A stretch of 64,000 bases of DNA from CAIKZZ01 sp035524595 (GTDB lineage Bacteria; Pseudomonadota; Gammaproteobacteria; Steroidobacterales; Steroidobacteraceae). The translations under genes were made by a program, and so were the position numbers. Below, piece by piece: positions 60,193-64,000 of this stretch. The stretch covers positions 1 through 64,000 of the forward strand of contig DATKOP010000062.1 in assembly GCA_035524595.1 (NCBI GenBank). The letters run 5' to 3'. The notes beneath the pieces were generated by a model. It was given only the letters and a program-made list of their open reading frames with translations, did no database searches and had not been told where the DNA came from. The first letter of the stretch is position 1, and the number at the start of each line of letters is the position of its first letter.

Positions 60193-60997
60193 GCGGTGCC
60201 GGCGTCGCCGCGAGGCGCGCGAACTCGCGGGGCTCGAGCGTCTCGGCGCGCCGGCCCGGGTCGATGCCGGCGGCCGCGAAGCCGGCCGGGCCGACCACGC
60301 CGTCGAGGGCGTTGCGCAGCGTCTTGCGGCGCTGGCCGAAGGCCGCCGCGACCACCGCCGCGAAGCGCCCGGGGTCGGCGACCGGGAACGGCGCCGTCGC
60401 GTGCGGCACGAGCCGCACGACCGCCGAGTCGACCCGCGGCGGCGGGCGGAAGGCGCCGGGCCCGACCTCGAACAGCCGCTCGACCCGGCAGCGGACCGCG
60501 AGCATCACGGTCAGGCGCCCGTAGGCCTTGCTCGAGGGCGAGGCGGCCATCCGCGCCACCACCTCCCGCTGCAGCATGAAGTGCATGTCGCGGATCGCGG
60601 CCTGGGCCTCGAGCAGGTGGAACAGCAGCGGCGTCGAGATGTTGTACGGCAGGTTGCCGCACAGCCGCAGCGGCGGCCCCGCGCCGGCGAGCGCCGCGAA
60701 GTCGAAGTCGAGCGCGTCGGCCTCGTGGATCACGAGCTCGCCGCGGCCGCGGGCGCGCTCGGCGAGCCGCGGGATCACGTCGCGGTCGAGCTCGACGACC
60801 TCGAGCCGGCCGGCGCGGTCCAGCAGCGGCAGCGTCAGCGCGCCGAGCCCCGGGCCGATCTCGACCAGCCGCTCGCCGGGGCGGGGGTCGATCGCGGCGA
60901 CGATGCGCGCGATCACGGCCGGGTCGTGCAGGAAGTGCTGGCCGAAGCGCCGGCGGGCCCGGTGCGGCGCGGGCTCGCCGGCCGCGCGCCGGCTCAC
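60188..60997 (-). CDS. rsmA: 16S rRNA (adenine1518/1519-N6) dimethyltransferase
   Basis: 269 residues (KsgA). FGQHFLHDPAV (about 18-28), the SAM loop VEIGPGLGALT (about 45-55), EADALDFDF and the catalytic NLPYNIST (about 115-122) are all canonical. It dimethylates A1518 and A1519 in 16S rRNA during 30S maturation. GTG 60997 overlaps the pdxA stop (GTGA). Confidence 0.96.
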   Translation of the reverse strand: MSRRAAGEPAPHRARRRFGQHFLHDPAVIARIVAAIDPRPGERLVEIGPGLGALTLPLLDRAGRLEVVELDRDVIPRLAERARGRGELVIHEADALDFDFAALAGAGPPLRLCGNLPYNISTPLLFHLLEAQAAIRDMHFMLQREVVARMAASPSSKAYGRLTVMLAVRCRVERLFEVGPGAFRPPPRVDSAVVRLVPHATAPFPVADPGRFAAVVAAAFGQRRKTLRNALDGVVGPAGFAAAGIDPGRRAETLEPREFARLAATPAPL

Positions 60998-61986
60998 GCG
61001 CGCACGCAGGCGAGCGCGAGCTCGAGCGCGGCGATGAGGCTGCCGGGGTCGGCGCGGCCGGTGCCGGCGAGGTCGAGCGCGGTGCCGTGGTCGACCGAGG
61101 TGCGCACGATCGGCAGGCCGAGGGTCACGTTGACGGCGTGGCCGAAACCCGCGTACTTCAGCACCGGCAGCCCCTGGTCGTGGTACATCGCGAGCACGGC
61201 GTCGGCGTCGTTGAGCTGGCGCGGCGTGAAGGCGGTGTCGGCCGGCAGCGGCCCGCGCGCGGCGATGCCCTCGGCCGTGGCGCGCGCGATCGCCGGCCCG
61301 ATGACCTCGATCTCCTCGCGGCCGAGGTGACCGGACTCGCCGGCGTGCGGGTTGAGGCCGAGCACCAGGATCCGTGGCCGCACCAGCCCGAAGCGCTCGC
61401 GCAGCCCCACCGCCAGCACCCGCAGCGTCTCGAGCAGGTCCTGCTCGGTGATCGCGCCGGCGACCTCGCGCAGCGGCAGGTGCGTGGTCGCGAGCGCGAC
61501 GCGCAGCTTGCCGGCGACCAGCAGCATCACCGGCCGCGGCGCGCCGGTCAGCGCGGCCAGGAACTCGGTGTGGCCGGTGAACGGCACGCCGCCGTCGTTG
61601 ATGACGCTCTTCTGCACCGGCGCGGTGACCATGGCCGCGAAGCGGCCGTCGCGGCAGCCGGCCACGGCGCTGCGCAGGAGGTCGAGCACGTAGCCGGCGT
61701 TGGCGGGGTCCAGCCGCCCGGCGACCACCGGAGCCGGGGCGCGGTGCGCGAGCAGCTGCAGCCGGCCGCGCACGTGCGGCGCGGCGGCGTCGGCGTCGAC
61801 CGTCGCGAGCTCGACCTTGAGGCCGAGCTCGGCGCGGCGCGCGGCCATCAGCCCGGGGTCCGCGGCCACCAGCAGGCGGCACGGCCAGTCGCGCTCGGCG
61901 AGCGCGAGGCACAGGTCCGGGCCGATGCCGGCCGGCTCACCCGAGGTGACGACGATCGTGCGGGCGTCGGCGAGATGCCCCGTCAC
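60994..61986 (-). CDS. pdxA: 4-hydroxythreonine-4-phosphate dehydrogenase
   Basis: 330 residues. VTSGEPAGIGPDL (about 13-25), the PVQKSVINDGGVPFTGHTEFLA segment and MYHDQGLPVLKY with metal-binding His residues identify PdxA. It catalyses an NAD-dependent step in DXP-dependent pyridoxal phosphate synthesis, relevant to the many PLP enzymes here. GTG 61986 lies 9 bases after the surA stop. Confidence 0.96.
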   Translation of the reverse strand: MTGHLADARTIVVTSGEPAGIGPDLCLALAERDWPCRLLVAADPGLMAARRAELGLKVELATVDADAAAPHVRGRLQLLAHRAPAPVVAGRLDPANAGYVLDLLRSAVAGCRDGRFAAMVTAPVQKSVINDGGVPFTGHTEFLAALTGAPRPVMLLVAGKLRVALATTHLPLREVAGAITEQDLLETLRVLAVGLRERFGLVRPRILVLGLNPHAGESGHLGREEIEVIGPAIARATAEGIAARGPLPADTAFTPRQLNDADAVLAMYHDQGLPVLKYAGFGHAVNVTLGLPIVRTSVDHGTALDLAGTGRADPGSLIAALELALACVRA

Positions 61987-61995
61987 GCGCGCCGC

Positions 61996-63303
61996 TCAGC
62001 TGCGGTAGTCGACGAAGGCCTCGTCGCGCAGCCGCCGCAGCCAGAGCTCGGTCTCCTCGTCGAGCTTGCTGGCGCGGATCTGCTCGAAGGCGCGGCGCTT
62101 GCGCTCGTCGGTGCTCATGTCCTGCGTGCGGTGGCCGAGCACCTGCACGATGTGCCAGCCGTACTGGGTGTGGAACGGCTGGCTGATCTCGTTGTCCGGG
62201 AGCTTGGCGATCATCTGCTCGAATTCGGCCACGAAGGTGCCGGGGCTGGTCCAGCCGAGGTCGCCGCCCTCGCTGCCCGAACCCGGGTCCTCGGAGACCG
62301 CCTTGGCGATCGCCGCGAAGTCCTCGGCGCCGCTCGCGATGCGGTCGCGGATGGTCTGCAGGCGGCCGCGCACCGTCTCGTCGTCCTGCAGCTCGTTCGG
62401 CTTCATCAGGATGTGGCGGGCGTGCACCTGCGCGACGATCAGCGGCTGGCTGTCGCTCTTGACGTTGTTGAGCCGGATGATGTGGAAGCCGGAGGGCGTG
62501 CGCACCGGGCGCGACACCTCGCCCGGCTTCATCTTGGTGACCACCTCGGCCATGAACGTCGGCAGCTCGTTGCCCTTGCGCCAGCCGAGCACGCCGCGCT
62601 CCAGCGCCGACTGCGCCTGCGAGTAGGCCACCGCGAGCTGGCCGAAGTCCTCGCCCTTGAGCGCGCGCTGGTAGATGTCCTCGGCGCGCTTCTCGACCTG
62701 CTCGAGCTGGCCGGGCGAGGCCGCCTCGGGCAGCGCCAGCAGGATGTGCGCCACCTCGTACGACGCCTCGCCGCTCTTGTCGGCGGCCGCCTTGACCAGG
62801 AACTGGTCGATCTCGCGCGGGCTGACGTAGATGCGCGAGTAGACGTCGCGGTTGCGCAGCAGCGAAAGCGTCATCTCGCGGCGCATCTGCTCGCGGTACT
62901 CGGCGTAGACGACGCCCTCGGCGGCGAGCGCGTCCGGCAGCTGCGCGAACTCGATGTGGTTCTGCTGCGCGACCTCGCGCAGCGCGTTGTTGAGCGCCTC
63001 GTCGGTGACCCGCAGGCCGAGCTTGGCGGCGCGCTGCAGCTGGATCTCCTGCAGCACGAGCCGCTCGGTGATCTGCTGGCGCAGCACCGAGGGCGCCGGC
63101 AGCGGCGTGCCCTGGTCGCGCAGCCGGCGCGTGATCGAGGTGACCTGGGCGTCGATCTGGCTCTGCAGGACGACGCCGTCGTTGACCACGACGGCGATCC
63201 GGTCGAGCAGGTCGCCACGCCCGCCGATCTCGCGGGTCTGGGCGTGGGCGGGGCCGGCGGCGCCGGCGAGGGCGAGCAGGGCGATTGTCAGGAAACGACG
63301 CAT
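61996..63303 (-). CDS. surA: Periplasmic chaperone and peptidyl-prolyl isomerase SurA
   Basis: 435 residues with a signal peptide (about 1-21, ending AHA). An N-terminal chaperone module (about 25-170) is followed by two parvulin domains with SYEVAHILLALP and VHARHILMKP as their first strands, and a C-terminal helix. It escorts outer-membrane proteins such as LptD and the two TonB receptors to the BAM machinery. It is 6 bases downstream of lptD, the conserved order. Confidence 0.96.
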   Translation of the reverse strand: MRRFLTIALLALAGAAGPAHAQTREIGGRGDLLDRIAVVVNDGVVLQSQIDAQVTSITRRLRDQGTPLPAPSVLRQQITERLVLQEIQLQRAAKLGLRVTDEALNNALREVAQQNHIEFAQLPDALAAEGVVYAEYREQMRREMTLSLLRNRDVYSRIYVSPREIDQFLVKAAADKSGEASYEVAHILLALPEAASPGQLEQVEKRAEDIYQRALKGEDFGQLAVAYSQAQSALERGVLGWRKGNELPTFMAEVVTKMKPGEVSRPVRTPSGFHIIRLNNVKSDSQPLIVAQVHARHILMKPNELQDDETVRGRLQTIRDRIASGAEDFAAIAKAVSEDPGSGSEGGDLGWTSPGTFVAEFEQMIAKLPDNEISQPFHTQYGWHIVQVLGHRTQDMSTDERKRRAFEQIRASKLDEETELWLRRLRDEAFVDYRS

Positions 63304-63309
63304 GATGAC

Positions 63310-64000
63310 CTATTCTGACCCAGGCAGACCGGGGGTCGCGGAGTATCCCCGAATCGACCGTTCGAGGAAAGCGCCGGCCCGTTCTCCGACACTCGACAGG
63401 CCGTTCAGTTCCAGCTGCAGCGAGATCGAGGTGTCGCGCGTGCCGGTGAAGCTGCTGACGTAGCGCCGGCCGACCAGGCGGACGCGCCAGCAGCAGGCGC
63501 GGTACTCGAAGCCGGCGAAGGAGTCGAGCGCCGCGTGGTCGCGCAGCGAGTAGACGTGCCGCAGGTACAGGTTCCAGGCGTCGGCGACCGGCCAGGCGAA
63601 GGAGCCCTCCACCTGCTCGAGGAGCCCGCGCCGGAAGCGGTAGCCGACGTTAGCGACCTCGTTGCCGGCCGGCTGGTACTGCACCCGCACCTCGCTCAGC
63701 ACCGCGTCCTGGCTGTGCGGGTTCCACTCCTCGCCGAGCTGCACGTTCCAGTGGCGGTAGGCAGTGACGTCGAGCTGGCCGACGAGGTCGGAGGTGCTGC
63801 CGCTGAGCGCGGGCTCGTTCGGCAGCGTGATGCGTGGCGGGGTGAAGTAGTAGATCTGGCCGAGCGTGGCGCTCAAGAGCTGCCGCCCGGACTCGGTGTC
63901 CACGAGGCGCGTGGTCGCGCCGAGCGCCAGCTGGTTGGCGTCGCCGATCCGGTCGCCGCCGACGTAGCGGTCGCTGCGAAACAGCTGGATCAGGTTCAGG
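63310..64000 (-). CDS. lptD: LPS-assembly protein LptD, C-terminal part (partial)
   Basis: Open from the window edge to the stop at 63310, about 230 residues. LIQLFRSDRYVGGDRIGDANQ near the edge is the LptD barrel motif, followed by the beta-barrel strands and AFAGFEYRACCWRVRLVGRRYV, where the CC pair is the conserved disulfide cysteines. The codon at 63903 is an internal GTG, not the start. LptD forms the outer-membrane LPS channel with LptE. The N-terminal part lies outside the window. Confidence 0.93.
   Translation of the reverse strand, partial: LNLIQLFRSDRYVGGDRIGDANQLALGATTRLVDTESGRQLLSATLGQIYYFTPPRITLPNEPALSGSTSDLVGQLDVTAYRHWNVQLGEEWNPHSQDAVLSEVRVQYQPAGNEVANVGYRFRRGLLEQVEGSFAWPVADAWNLYLRHVYSLRDHAALDSFAGFEYRACCWRVRLVGRRYVSSFTGTRDTSISLQLELNGLSSVGERAGAFLERSIRGYSATPGLPGSE

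Overview
The window is a very GC-rich bacterial chromosome segment with about 58 protein genes packed at near-zero spacing. Many neighbours overlap as ATGA or GTGA. The right-hand end carries lptD-surA-pdxA-rsmA-(uspA)-apaG-apaH, an order typical of Gammaproteobacteria. SurA, LptD, two TonB receptors and a Tat-exported M15 enzyme point to a Gram-negative. The composition, GTG starts and gene content (kynurenine operon, split glycine decarboxylase, S10 peptidase, TTC38 family) suggest a Xanthomonadales/Nevskiales/Steroidobacter-like lineage; that placement is inference. I saw no tRNA, rRNA, CRISPR array, insertion sequence or prophage.

Layout. 1-6043 (+): gcvPA end, gcvPB, dgkA, a PfkB kinase and a large Nma111-type HtrA protein. 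6148-11993 (+): DUF72, Sua5, ornithine decarboxylase-like, M15, a cytochrome c lipoprotein, ComB-like, DUF486 and HIT-like genes, ending against yyaL (-). 14184-19652 (+): rlmI, a YdcF-like gene, lgt, thyA, a SET protein, a 2OG-Fe(II) oxygenase and an FMN reductase. 19678-24123: a MocR regulator (-) divergent from a beta-alanine/pyruvate aminotransferase and mmsA. 24343-36201: a TonB receptor with an elaborate upstream region, alpha/beta hydrolase, TTC38, DMT exporter, ALDH, FAD oxidoreductase, tag, S10 peptidase and a beta-propeller. 36223-42178 (-): diheme cytochrome c with a TonB receptor, an ankyrin-bearing anti-sigma/ECF sigma pair and a secreted unknown. 42282-53506 (-): two unknowns, coaX, and a peptide-type uptake and catabolism operon. 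53507-53925 is the only long non-coding stretch. 53926-54444 (+): folA. 54419-64000 (-): kmo, kynU, kynB, haaO, apaH, apaG, uspA, rsmA, pdxA, surA and the lptD end.

How the genes work together. The 42282-51829 operon imports a peptide-like solute through an ABC system whose solute-binding protein and first permease are one 858-residue polypeptide. M20 and P1 hydrolases sit at its two ends, with an aldehyde dehydrogenase and an SDR between them. The kyn operon covers N-formylkynurenine to the quinolinate precursor. The aminotransferase and MmsA form a beta-alanine to acetyl-CoA route under a divergent MocR regulator.

Most worth a second look: the SBP-permease fusion operon; the 53726-53878 intergenic region, with a minus-strand intrinsic terminator and a folded inverted repeat on the folA promoter; the promoter, 20-bp palindrome and alternative stems before the 24343 TonB receptor; the bacterial Nma111-type tandem HtrA; three convergent gene pairs sharing one CTAG as both stop codons; and repeated -10-like hexamers so close to start codons that leaderless transcripts are likely.
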